Source of the DNA: Clostridia bacterium
GTDB taxonomy: Bacteria; Bacillota; Clostridia; TANB77; CAG-508
Reading direction: 5' to 3'
Assembly: GCA_017886645.1 (NCBI GenBank)
Contig: JAGHJM010000068.1
Coordinates: forward strand, 1-49,094
Length of the DNA: 49,094 nucleotides
How positions within the stretch are numbered: the first letter of the stretch is position 1; every line of letters starts with the position of its first letter. Below the pieces are notes generated by a model. The model made no database searches. It had not been told where the DNA came from and saw only the letters and a program-made list of their open reading frames with translations. A program made the translations under genes and the position numbers. Of this stretch, positions 1-9,782 are shown piece after piece.

Positions 1-128
1 GTATTAAAGAATATATTTTTTACTAATTCCATTTCAACATTCTCCTTATTTTTCTCTTGTTTAACAATCAAATTATAATATTAAACATATTTTTATGCAA
101 GTACTTTTTCAACATTTTTCACCAAAAA

Positions 129-704
129 TTAATCAATGTTTGTACCTAATATTTTACCTATAATATAAAAGTCATCATCTTTTGTAACACAAATATCTGC
201 AATTTCTTTTTTTTCTGCTCTTAAAGCTATGTCATCTTTTCTTATAATAAATCTTCTTATTAATAAAGAATTATTATAAGAAAATAGTGCTAAGTCCTTA
301 TTTTCTAATGGTGTATTTAAAGCTATGTATGCGTAAGAATCTTTTTTTAATTTTGGCTCCATTGAATCATCTTTTACTTTTATTGCGATAGAAGCACTTC
401 CCATACTAGAAGGACAAGGAATAAAATTTTCTATATCTACGGCAGGAACATTAGAATATGAAATATGGTTTACTATTTTATATTCTTTATGAGAATCTTC
501 TAATGTTTTGTCCAAGGTATATAAGATTGGTTGATAAGGAACATCTAAAGCTTTGCAAATAGATTTTAAAGCCTTATAACTTGGGCTTCTTTCACCTTTT
601 TCTATGTGAGTAAGATGACCAATATTAATATTAGTCATTTCTGAAAGCTGAGTTTTTGTCATCTTTTTTTCTTTACGTATTTTTGCAATTAAATCTCCAA
701 TCAT
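129..704 (-). CDS. XRE-family transcriptional regulator with C-terminal S24/LexA-like domain
   Basis: N-terminal HTH (IRKEKKMTKTQLSEMTNINIGHLTHIEKGERSPS) and C-terminal DDSMEPKLKKDSYAYI, a S24-like Ser motif; RBS aaggag upstream. Confidence 0.85.
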   Translation of the reverse strand: MIGDLIAKIRKEKKMTKTQLSEMTNINIGHLTHIEKGERSPSYKALKSICKALDVPYQPILYTLDKTLEDSHKEYKIVNHISYSNVPAVDIENFIPCPSSMGSASIAIKVKDDSMEPKLKKDSYAYIALNTPLENKDLALFSYNNSLLIRRFIIRKDDIALRAEKKEIADICVTKDDDFYIIGKILGTNID

Positions 705-890
705 AAAAATTTCTCCTTATAAAATCTTGTATAATTATATCTAAAGAAATACAAAATGTCCATAATTGTAACAATAATGTAATAAAAATATCAAAAATTG
801 ACAAAATATAGCAATATATTTATTGTAAAAAAAATATAGTTGTGGTAATATTATTTTGTAATTGCGTATAAAATATAGTGGAGGAAGAAT

Positions 891-2831
891 ATGAGCAAAA
901 AGAAAAAAAATAATAACAATCTTCATGAAAAAAATAATGAAATAAAAGAAGAAAAAGTAGAGAATAAAGACATTAAAAACAATGAAAAAGTGGATAATAC
1001 AAAACAAGAAACTAATATTTCAGATGCAATACCAATAAATGAAAATAATATTGAAAAAGAAAATAAGACTATTGAAAAAAATAAAAAAAATGAAGAGAAA
1101 GAAAAAGAATCTTCAAAAAAAGAAGAGAAGCAAGAATTAAAAGAAGAAAATAGTAAAAGTGAAGCAAAAGAACAGAATAAAAAAGAACCAAATAAAAACG
1201 AGAAAAAAGAACAATCTAATCCTACTGAAAATAAGAAAAAATCAAAAAAATTAATTATTGGTATAGTATGTGGACTTGCAGCGTTTGTATTAGTTATATT
1301 TTCTATAATTTTTTCTTTAATTAATATAAATAACAATAATATTCTTTCAGGTATAAGTGTTCACGGAATAGATATATCAAATTTATCAGAAGAAGAAGCA
1401 AAACAGCAATTAAATAAAATTGCTACAGAAAAATTGATAAGCGGAATAAAATTAGTAAAAGGAGAATATGCAGTAGAAATTTCTTCAGATGATATAGCAG
1501 CAGTATTTGATGTGGATAAAGCAGTAGAAGAAGCTTATAATGTTGGAAGAGATGGAAATATTATTACAAATAATTATACAATACTTTGGACTAAATTATT
1601 TAAAAAAGATATACAATTAGATTTTTCTTTAAATGAAGAAGAATTAAATAAAATAATAGAAGATACATCATTAAAGCTTCCAACAACAGTAGTGCAAAAC
1701 AGTTATTATATAGAAGATGATGCATTAATATTAACTAGAGGAACTGCTGGAGACAAAATAAAGCAAGATGAACTTAAAGAATTAATTTATAATAAATTAC
1801 AGAATTTTAATACACAGGATAATCAAATAGAAATACCAACAAAAGTAGTAGACCCAGACCCTATAGATTTAGAAAAAATAAGACAGGAAATATATAAAGA
1901 AGCACAAGATGCATATGTAACACATAACCCAACAGAAGTACATACACATGTTAATGGGGTGGACTTTGGGGTAACAATGGAAGAAGCAGAAAAAATAATA
2001 GAAGAGGATAAAGATGAATATATAATTCCACTTAAAATAACAATAGCTGATAAAACAATTGCAGATTTAGGAGAAGAAGCATTTCCAGATGAGCTTGCAT
2101 CTTTTACTACTAGATATGATGCAAGTAACTATAATAGAAGTACTAATATTGAATTAGCAACTAAAACAATTAATGGAACAGTTATTATGCCAGGGGAAGT
2201 ATTTTCTTATAACCAAACAATAGGAAGAACAACCCTAGAAAAGGGATATAAAGAAGGTACAGCTTATGTAGGAGGAAAAGTTGTTCCAGATGTAGGTGGT
2301 GGAATATGCCAAGTATCTTCTACATTATACAATACAGCACTTTTGGCCAACTTAGAAATTGTAGAAAGAAGTAACCATATTTTTGAATGTTCATATGTGG
2401 ATCCAAGCAGAGATGCAACAGTGTATTGGGGTTCAATAGATTTTAAATTTAAAAATACAAGATCTTATCCAATAAAAATAGTTGGAACAGCGAAAAATGG
2501 AGTTGTTACTATTGACTTATATGGAATAAAAGAAGAGGAAGAATATGAAGTAGTTATTGAGTCTAACATAACCTCATATATTCCAAATGAAGTTGAATAT
2601 ATATATGATTCAACATTAGAAGAAGGTAAAAAAGTAGTAGAGCAAGTTGGATTTAATGGCTGTAGAAGTGAAGGATATAGAATTTTAAGGAAAAATGGAG
2701 TAGTAATATCAAAAACATTATTATCAAAAGATTCATATAGCCCACAAAACAAAATTGTGAGAGTAGGAACAAAGAAAACGACATCTGCAACTACTGGAAC
2801 AACAAAACAGACAAATAATAAGACTAATTAA
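891..2831 (+). CDS. VanW family protein with Lys/Glu/Asn-rich cytoplasmic N-terminus, one TM segment and PG-binding_4-like repeats
   Basis: VanW core (INGTVIMPGEVFSYNQTIGRTT...GGGICQVSSTLYNTAL); TM segment IIGIVCGLAAFVLVIFSIIFSLI. Confidence 0.88.
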   Translation: MSKKKKNNNNLHEKNNEIKEEKVENKDIKNNEKVDNTKQETNISDAIPINENNIEKENKTIEKNKKNEEKEKESSKKEEKQELKEENSKSEAKEQNKKEPNKNEKKEQSNPTENKKKSKKLIIGIVCGLAAFVLVIFSIIFSLININNNNILSGISVHGIDISNLSEEEAKQQLNKIATEKLISGIKLVKGEYAVEISSDDIAAVFDVDKAVEEAYNVGRDGNIITNNYTILWTKLFKKDIQLDFSLNEEELNKIIEDTSLKLPTTVVQNSYYIEDDALILTRGTAGDKIKQDELKELIYNKLQNFNTQDNQIEIPTKVVDPDPIDLEKIRQEIYKEAQDAYVTHNPTEVHTHVNGVDFGVTMEEAEKIIEEDKDEYIIPLKITIADKTIADLGEEAFPDELASFTTRYDASNYNRSTNIELATKTINGTVIMPGEVFSYNQTIGRTTLEKGYKEGTAYVGGKVVPDVGGGICQVSSTLYNTALLANLEIVERSNHIFECSYVDPSRDATVYWGSIDFKFKNTRSYPIKIVGTAKNGVVTIDLYGIKEEEEYEVVIESNITSYIPNEVEYIYDSTLEEGKKVVEQVGFNGCRSEGYRILRKNGVVISKTLLSKDSYSPQNKIVRVGTKKTTSATTGTTKQTNNKTN

Positions 2832-2882
2832 TTAAAATACTTGACAAAGAGTATTATTACAGCGTATAATATACGTTGTAAT

Positions 2883-2958
2883 GCGTCATTAGCTCAGTTG
2901 GTAGAGCAGCAGACTCTTAATCTGATGGTCGGAGGTTCGACTCCTCTATGACGCACCA
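2883..2958 (+). tRNA. tRNA-Lys (CTT), CCA encoded
   Basis: Cloverleaf: acceptor gcgtcat/atgacgc, anticodon loop ctCTTaa, T-loop ggttcgactcc, terminal acca. Confidence 0.95.
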
Positions 2959-2964
2959 AAGTAT

Positions 2965-3001
2965 GACTCTACAAACTGTATAAAGGTTTGTAGAGTTTTT
3001 T
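2965..3001 (+). terminator. Rho-independent terminator after tRNA-Lys
   Basis: Inverted repeat actctacaaac...gtttgtagagt followed by T-run. Confidence 0.75.
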
Positions 3002-3020
3002 GTATGAAAGGAAGAAAAAT

Positions 3021-3350
3021 ATGGTTACATTTGATGATTTTATGAAATTAGATATAAGAGTAGGAACAATAATTAATGCATATAATTTTGAAAAGGCAAA
3101 GAAACCAGCATATCAATTGGAGATTGATTTTGGCAAAGAAATAGGAATAAAAAAATCATCGGCTCAAATTACAGATTTATATATGGCAGATGAGTTAATA
3201 GGTAAACAGATTTTAGCTGTAGTCAATTTTCCACCTAGACAAATAGCAAATTTTATGTCAGAAGTATTAGTTTTAGGGACATATAGCAAAAATGGAGTTG
3301 TTTTAATAACACCAGATAAAAAAGCAGATAATGGTGACAAATTGGGATAA
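3021..3350 (+). CDS. csaA: CsaA-like tRNA-binding-domain protein
   Basis: VTFDDFMKLDIRVGTIINAYNFEKAKKPAYQLEIDFG...QITDLY...VVNFPPRQIANFMSEVLVLG is typical of CsaA; RBS gaaaggaag. Confidence 0.85.
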   Translation: MVTFDDFMKLDIRVGTIINAYNFEKAKKPAYQLEIDFGKEIGIKKSSAQITDLYMADELIGKQILAVVNFPPRQIANFMSEVLVLGTYSKNGVVLITPDKKADNGDKLG

Positions 3351-3387
3351 AAGTATACAATATTTTAACATAGGAGGTGATTTTAAT

Positions 3388-4872
3388 ATGTCGATGATAC
3401 AAGTTAGAAATTTAACATTTGGCTATGAAGGAAATGTAGATAATATATTTGAAGACGTATCTTTTAATATAGATACAGATTGGAAATTAGGATTAATAGG
3501 AAGAAACGGCAAGGGAAAAACTACTTTTTTGAATTTATTATTGGGAAAATATGAATTTAGCGGAAGTATAATAAAGACTGTTGATGTAGATTATTTCCCT
3601 TTTGAAATTAATAATAAAAAAAGAATGACATTAGATATTATAGAAGAAATAATACCAAGTGTGGAAGATTGGAAAATAATAAAAGAGTTAAATTTATTAA
3701 ACACAAATCCAGAAATTTTATATAAAGATTTTAGTGTATTAAGTGGAGGAGAACAAGTAAAAGTTTTATTAGTAAGTTTGTTTTTAAAAGAAAATAATTT
3801 TCTCCTTATTGATGAGCCGACAAATCACTTAGACACAGAAACAAAAGATAATTTAGCAGAATACTTAAAACGTAAAAAGGGATTTATAATAGTTTCTCAT
3901 GATAGAGATTTTTTAGATAAAGTAGTAAATCATATTATTTCTATAAATAATAGTAATATAGAAATACAAAAAGGAAAATTTAGTTCATGGAAAGAAAATT
4001 TAGATAGACAAAATAATTTTGAATTAACACAAAATGAAAAAATACAAAAAGATATAAATAGACTAGAAATTGCATCAAGAAATACATCTAATTGGTCTGA
4101 TAAAGTAGAAAAAACAAAATATGGAACAAAAAATTCAGGTTCAAAAGTAGATAGAGGATATATTGGACATCAAGCAGCCAAAATGATGAAAAAGTCTAAA
4201 GTAATGGAAAAAAGAATAGAAAAAGCTATTGAAGAAAAATCTAATTTGTTAAAAAACATAGATAGAAATGATGAGTTAGTTATAAAGCCATTAGAAAATA
4301 ATAGAAAAAGTTTAATTATTGCAGATAAATTGCAAATAAAATATAATGATAAAGCTATTTTTGATAAAATTTCTTTTGATATAAATAATGGAGAAAGAGT
4401 TGCTATAGTAGGAAAAAATGGTATAGGGAAAACTAGTTTATTAAAATTATTTTTAAAAGAAAATATTGAGTTTAATGGAACATTAAAAATTATAAATGAT
4501 ATAAAAATATCCTATGTACCACAACATACAGAAGAATTAAGGGGAAGTCTAAAAGAATTAGCATTAAAGAATAATATTGAAGAAAGTATACTAAAGGCAA
4601 TGCTTTCAAAGATGGGATTTTCAAAAGAAGATTTTAACAGAAAAATAGAAAAGCTTAGCGAAGGACAGAAAAAGAAAGTTTTAATAGCCAAAAGTATTAC
4701 AGAAAATGCCAACTTATATGTTTGGGATGAACCTTTAAATTATATAGATATATTAACTAGAATACAAATAGAAGAAGCAATATTAAAATACAAACCTACA
4801 ATAATCTTTATAGAACATGATAAAACATTTGTAAAAAATGTAGCTACAAAAATAATTAATTTAAAAAATTAG
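3388..4872 (+). CDS. ABC-F family ATP-binding protein (Lsa/Msr-type antibiotic resistance or ribosome protection-like)
   Basis: Two ABC domains: Walker A GRNGKGKTT and GKNGIGKTS; signatures LSGGEQ and LSEGQKKK; RBS aggaggtg. Confidence 0.85.
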   Translation: MSMIQVRNLTFGYEGNVDNIFEDVSFNIDTDWKLGLIGRNGKGKTTFLNLLLGKYEFSGSIIKTVDVDYFPFEINNKKRMTLDIIEEIIPSVEDWKIIKELNLLNTNPEILYKDFSVLSGGEQVKVLLVSLFLKENNFLLIDEPTNHLDTETKDNLAEYLKRKKGFIIVSHDRDFLDKVVNHIISINNSNIEIQKGKFSSWKENLDRQNNFELTQNEKIQKDINRLEIASRNTSNWSDKVEKTKYGTKNSGSKVDRGYIGHQAAKMMKKSKVMEKRIEKAIEEKSNLLKNIDRNDELVIKPLENNRKSLIIADKLQIKYNDKAIFDKISFDINNGERVAIVGKNGIGKTSLLKLFLKENIEFNGTLKIINDIKISYVPQHTEELRGSLKELALKNNIEESILKAMLSKMGFSKEDFNRKIEKLSEGQKKKVLIAKSITENANLYVWDEPLNYIDILTRIQIEEAILKYKPTIIFIEHDKTFVKNVATKIINLKN

Positions 4873-4996
4873 AAGTAGATAGTTAAAAGTTATATTTATT
4901 CAATATTTTAAGTCAATTTTATTTTGTTTATTAATAATAAATATAATGTATTTAAACTATTTACTTCTTAAAAAATTATTTAAAAATAAACATTAA

Positions 4997-5836
4997 CTAC
5001 TTTAATAATAATTCGGTTGTTTCTGCACCAACGTATCCATCTACTTCTATTTGGTTTTCCTCTTGGAATTTCTTTATAGTACTTTCCATTATTGGACCAA
5101 AAGAACCATCTACATCCACATTGTATCCTAACCTATTCAAATTTCTTTGAACTAATCTTACATGTTCATTCTTTATTGTGGGAATTTTATAATATAAATA
5201 GTGTTCTAGTGCTTGTTCTCTACAAGCTGGACCAAAGGAGCCATCTATAGCCAAATTACTATTATAATCTAAATTCATTGTATCTTGCCAATTTTTAACA
5301 CGTTTTTCGTAGTTACTATCATTGTTTTTATCTTGAGATTCTTCGGAAGTAGATTCTCCTTGTAATTTTTTCTTAAAGTTATTCCATTTTTCTTCATCAG
5401 TTACAAAAGGAGCAGGACAATTTTTGTGAGTAACATCATAATGTCTTACAACATTTTCAATCGGAATATTATATTTCTGTATTAATTCTTTTGATAATTC
5501 TATTGCTCTTGATTCGGTATCTGATGACACATTTAAATTTCCATTTGACATTTTATAACAACACATTTCTATGCTTAAACTGTTACTGTTTCTAGCACCA
5601 GAGTAATACACATCATTTCCACAATGCCAAGCAATATCTTTATCTTCCACTACTTGTACTACTTCGTTATCATCTACAAAATAATGTGCAGAAGCACCAC
5701 GATAAGTGTTTTTAAAATAACTAGCATTATTTCTTGCTGTAGATACTGCACCTACATAATGAATAACTAAATATTCTATTTTTCTATTGTTAGAAATTGT
5801 TCTATTAGTATTCGTTATGTCTTTAATTATCTCCAT
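4997..5836 (-). CDS. N-acetylmuramoyl-L-alanine amidase (Amidase_2) with two C-terminal peptidoglycan-binding repeats; endolysin-like
   Basis: YLVIHYVGAVSTARNNASYFKNTYRGASAHYFVDDNEVVQVV...NVVRHYDVTHKNCPAPF, plus two PG_binding_1-like repeats (DGSFGPACREQAL, DGSFGPIMESTIKKFQ). Confidence 0.92.
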   Translation of the reverse strand: MEIIKDITNTNRTISNNRKIEYLVIHYVGAVSTARNNASYFKNTYRGASAHYFVDDNEVVQVVEDKDIAWHCGNDVYYSGARNSNSLSIEMCCYKMSNGNLNVSSDTESRAIELSKELIQKYNIPIENVVRHYDVTHKNCPAPFVTDEEKWNNFKKKLQGESTSEESQDKNNDSNYEKRVKNWQDTMNLDYNSNLAIDGSFGPACREQALEHYLYYKIPTIKNEHVRLVQRNLNRLGYNVDVDGSFGPIMESTIKKFQEENQIEVDGYVGAETTELLLK

Positions 5837-6119
5837 CTTTATTCACCCCTTCTATATTTGTAGTAAAGCCTAAGTTATCAGCGTTTTCTTTTGGTTGCTC
5901 GGATTCTCCTGTAATTATATTATTATTGTTTTTACTATAATTTATATTTGAAATACCCAAAATTGTACCCATGAAAGTTGTTATAGCTGTCATAATAGTT
6001 AATATTATTTCAGTATAATTGATGTTAAAAGAATTTAGTATTACACCTGTTAGAGTTGTCAAAGCTGGCAAAAATACTAATGTTATCCATTTTAGAACAT
6101 CATATATTTTGTCTGACAT
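5823..6119 (-). CDS. Phage holin (Dp-1-type)
   Basis: YDVLKWITLVFLPALTTLTGVILNSFNINYTEIILTIMTAITTFMGTILGISNINY; two TM segments; overlaps the start of the endolysin gene. Confidence 0.85.
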   Translation of the reverse strand: MSDKIYDVLKWITLVFLPALTTLTGVILNSFNINYTEIILTIMTAITTFMGTILGISNINYSKNNNNIITGESEQPKENADNLGFTTNIEGVNKDGDN

Positions 6120-6193
6120 ATTTACATTCCTCCTTATATTATTATATGAATTTAGTGTATGTATGTTACTTAATGAAAATGAAAGAACTATTT

Positions 6194-6210
6194 TTCGACA
6201 AATAACGACA
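6194..6210 (-). promoter_or_regulatory. Putative tandem Spo0A boxes upstream of holin-endolysin
   Basis: ttcgaca-aat-aacgaca (reverse complement TGTCGTT-ATT-TGTCGAA): one perfect and one degenerate 0A box with a 3-bp gap, 75-91 bp upstream of the holin start. Confidence 0.5.
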
Positions 6211-6467
6211 AAAATAACTTGAAATTACAACATATTTGCAAAAAGGTGGATGTTGACACCACTAGAAAAAAATGGTAAATTGTAAATTAATAGACATTAT
6301 GCCTATAATTATATAGACAAAATCAAGTAATGTATTAATAGTAGAAAATGCAATAGGCCTGAATTATATATAATAATGATTTATTTTAAAATTCTACATT
6401 TTATAACTATCATAAAAACAAAAAATAAAAGATAAGTATTTCCTATAGGCATAAGAAAGGAGAGAAA

Positions 6468-7130
6468 ATGGAAATAGTAAAAGTAGAAAATTTAGTAAAA
6501 AAATATGGAAAAGACGAAAACGAAGTAATTGCTGTCAATAATGTATCCTTTACAGTAGAAAAGGGAGAATTTGTGGCAATAGTTGGTAGTTCAGGTAGCG
6601 GAAAATCAACACTATTACACTTAATTGGCGGAGTAGATAGACCAACAAGTGGAAAAGTATTTATAAATGGAAAAGACATTTATTCTTTAAAAGATGATGA
6701 ATTAGCCATCTTTAGAAGAAGAGAAGTAGGGCTAATATACCAATTTTATAATTTAATACCTATATTAAATGTAGTAGAAAATATAACTTTACCATTAGAA
6801 TTAGATAAAATACAAATTGAAAAAGATAAATTAGACGAATTATTAAAAGTTTTAGGACTAGAAAATAGAAAAGATCATTTACCAAATCAATTATCTGGCG
6901 GACAGCAACAGAGAGTAGCCATAGGAAGAAGCTTAATATGTAATCCTTCTGTTATACTTGCAGATGAACCAACAGGAAATTTAGACTCAAATGCAAGTGA
7001 AGAAATTATAAAATTATTAAAAGAATCTAATAAAAAATATAATCAAACAATTATAATGATAACTCACAATTTAGAAATAGCAAAAATGGCAGATAGGATT
7101 ATAAAAATTGAAGATGGAAAAATAGTATAA
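6468..7130 (+). CDS. ABC transporter ATP-binding protein (MacB/LolD type)
   Basis: Walker A GSSGSGKST, signature LSGGQQQR, Walker B VILADEPTGNLD. Confidence 0.95.
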   Translation: MEIVKVENLVKKYGKDENEVIAVNNVSFTVEKGEFVAIVGSSGSGKSTLLHLIGGVDRPTSGKVFINGKDIYSLKDDELAIFRRREVGLIYQFYNLIPILNVVENITLPLELDKIQIEKDKLDELLKVLGLENRKDHLPNQLSGGQQQRVAIGRSLICNPSVILADEPTGNLDSNASEEIIKLLKESNKKYNQTIIMITHNLEIAKMADRIIKIEDGKIV

Positions 7131-7142
7131 GAGGTGGTATGA

Positions 7143-9707
7143 ATGAAACTACTACATAAACTAACAATAAAAAGCCTAAAACTAAATAAAAAAAGAACGA
7201 TTGTAACTATTATAGGAATAGTATTAGCCACAGCATTAATAACAAGTATAGCAACATTAGTATCTAGTGCTTATAAATCATATTGCGAATATGTAAGAGA
7301 AACCGATGGGAATTATCATGTAAAATTTAATGATGTACCTACAGAAGAAATAAAAAATATAGAAAATAAAGATTCTATAGAGAATTTGTTTTTAACGCAG
7401 AAAATAGGATATAGCATATATAGTAAAGATAATGAACAAGCAAATATATATTTTCAAATATTAGGATTTTCAGAAAATGCAATGCAAGAATTAGGAATAA
7501 AATTAGTAGAAGGAAGAATGCCAGAAAGTGAAAACGAAATTGTAATATCACAAAATAATTTAGATATAAAAGAAAATGCGAACTTTGAAATAGGCAAAGA
7601 AGTTGAGCTAAATATTACAAATGAAGAAGAAGCTGATAATAATTCAGAAACAACTACCAAAAATTATAAAATAGTAGGAATAATTGATGTTACTGATGAA
7701 AATATAGAAAAGGACTATATGGAAGAAAATAATATTACGTATTCTACTATAATTACGACTTTATCCGAAAATACGGAAACTTATGATGTATATGTAAGAT
7801 ATAAAAATGTAATTAACTTTATAGAAGAAACGGCAGATATATTAGGGGTAAGCCAAGAGGAATTTAATCAATTACAAGGTAAAACATTAGAAGAAACATC
7901 AGAGAATCTATTTTTTAACAAATCTAATAAATATACATATACAATAAATTCACTTTTAACAATTATGGAAAGTGGTGGGTTTGGTTATTCAGTATTTTTT
8001 ATGATATATGCGATTGCAACAATAGTTATGATAGTAATAATAATTTCATCAGTATTTTGTATAAGAAATAGTTTTAGTATATCTATAACAGAAAAAATAA
8101 AAGAATACGGAATGCTTTCATCTATAGGAGCAACAAAAAAGCAAATACGACAAATGGTATTTTATGAAGCTTTTATACTTGGAATTATAGCAATTCCTAT
8201 TGGAATACTTTTAGGAACAGGACTAATATATTTATTTTTAAAGATAGGAGAAAATTTATTAAGTGAATACTTATATGGAATAAAATTTATTTTTTCAATT
8301 AATATATGGATGATTATTTTATCTGTAGTTTTAAGCATTATAACAATATATTTTTCTGCTAGTAAATCCGCTAAAAAGGCATCACAAATTTCTCCAATAG
8401 AGGCTATAAGAAATAATGAAAATATAGATATTACAAATAAAACAGTAAAATCGTCAAAAATAATAAAAAGAATGTTTGGAGTAGGTGGAGATATTGCTTA
8501 TAAAAACTTAAAAAGAAATAAAAAAAGATATAGAACCACAGTAATTTCAATAGTAGTAAGTGTATCAATATTTATAGGAATGTCATCTTTTGTAAATTAT
8601 GTGTCAAAAATTCAAAATTCATATTACAATGATTACCAATATAATGTTTTAATAAGACCATCTAATTATGAAGAGGCAAAAAAAGCAGAGGATATAATTA
8701 GAAGATTAGGAGAAAAAAGGTATATAGTAGAAAGAGTGGCATATGCATATTGCATAAATGGGGAAGAACACTATTCAAAAGATTTGAAAGATATTATTAA
8801 TGATAAAGAATTTAATATAAATCCGGATTCATCTATAGATATTTATTCACTGGGAAATGAAGGATATAATGATTTTATAAAAGAATTAGGTTTAAAATAT
8901 GAAGATGTTAAGGATAAAGCAATATTAATAGATTATAAAACAGGGTTTGTTACACTTGATGGAAACGAACATTATAAATTATATAGAATGTATGATTATG
9001 AAGAGGGAGATACATTAGAAATAATTAATGTTACTCAAAATGATGAAACATTAAATATAGAAATAGCAGAAGTAACCGATAAAAGACTAATGAATATAGT
9101 AGAATATGGGGATAATTTTACCTCTTATATTATAGTAAGTGATGAAATGATGGACAACCTCTTATATAGAGATGCAAGATGTGCAGTATATATAAATTCT
9201 GACAATGACAGGGAATTAGAAGAAAAACTAAAAAATGATTATGACTTTGCTTATGTTGGGAATATAGCAGAAACCGAAAGAGAAGAAAAAGCCAAATCAT
9301 TAACAATTACTATTTTCTTATATAGTTTTATAGTAATTTTTGCATTAATAGGAATAACTAATATATTTAATACAATAACAACAAGTATGGAACTAAGACA
9401 GAGAGAATTTGCAAATTTAAAAGCTATAGGTATGACCAATAAAGAATTTAATCATATGATTGCTTTAGAAAGTTTATTTTATATATTAAAATCTTTAGTT
9501 ATAAGTATACCAATTGGAATAATCCTTTCGTATATCGTATATCAGGTAATTTGTACAAATATAGAGATGAATTATATCTTTCCTATAAAAGAAATTTTAA
9601 TTGTAATTATAATTTTATGCATACTAATAGGTGGAATAATGAAATATTCATTAAATAAAACAAATAAGCAAAATATAATAGAAACAATAAGAAAAGAGAA
9701 TATATAA
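7143..9707 (+). CDS. ABC transporter permease, FtsX/MacB family
   Basis: Two FtsX-type 4-TM modules (EYGMLSSIGATKKQIRQMVFYEAFILG; EFANLKAIGMTNKEFNHMIALESLFY); adjacent to cognate ATPase. Confidence 0.92.
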   Translation: MKLLHKLTIKSLKLNKKRTIVTIIGIVLATALITSIATLVSSAYKSYCEYVRETDGNYHVKFNDVPTEEIKNIENKDSIENLFLTQKIGYSIYSKDNEQANIYFQILGFSENAMQELGIKLVEGRMPESENEIVISQNNLDIKENANFEIGKEVELNITNEEEADNNSETTTKNYKIVGIIDVTDENIEKDYMEENNITYSTIITTLSENTETYDVYVRYKNVINFIEETADILGVSQEEFNQLQGKTLEETSENLFFNKSNKYTYTINSLLTIMESGGFGYSVFFMIYAIATIVMIVIIISSVFCIRNSFSISITEKIKEYGMLSSIGATKKQIRQMVFYEAFILGIIAIPIGILLGTGLIYLFLKIGENLLSEYLYGIKFIFSINIWMIILSVVLSIITIYFSASKSAKKASQISPIEAIRNNENIDITNKTVKSSKIIKRMFGVGGDIAYKNLKRNKKRYRTTVISIVVSVSIFIGMSSFVNYVSKIQNSYYNDYQYNVLIRPSNYEEAKKAEDIIRRLGEKRYIVERVAYAYCINGEEHYSKDLKDIINDKEFNINPDSSIDIYSLGNEGYNDFIKELGLKYEDVKDKAILIDYKTGFVTLDGNEHYKLYRMYDYEEGDTLEIINVTQNDETLNIEIAEVTDKRLMNIVEYGDNFTSYIIVSDEMMDNLLYRDARCAVYINSDNDRELEEKLKNDYDFAYVGNIAETEREEKAKSLTITIFLYSFIVIFALIGITNIFNTITTSMELRQREFANLKAIGMTNKEFNHMIALESLFYILKSLVISIPIGIILSYIVYQVICTNIEMNYIFPIKEILIVIIILCILIGGIMKYSLNKTNKQNIIETIRKENI

Positions 9708-9782
9708 AAATATATTTAATTAAATAGCAAATTTAAAAAAAATATGATATAACTAAATAAAAAAAGAAAGAAGGAAAATAAA

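Noticed and set aside
923-1336. Antisense ORFs such as 923-1336(-), 741-1007(-), 14452-14943(-), 36562-36807(+)
   Set aside because: Phe/Ser/Leu-rich shadow ORFs opposite clear conserved genes, without RBS or recognisable families.
6290-6460. Partial inverted repeats (tgcctata...tataggca) upstream of the ABC transporter as a riboswitch
   Set aside because: No match to a riboswitch core I can recognise; may be a leader structure but unsupported.
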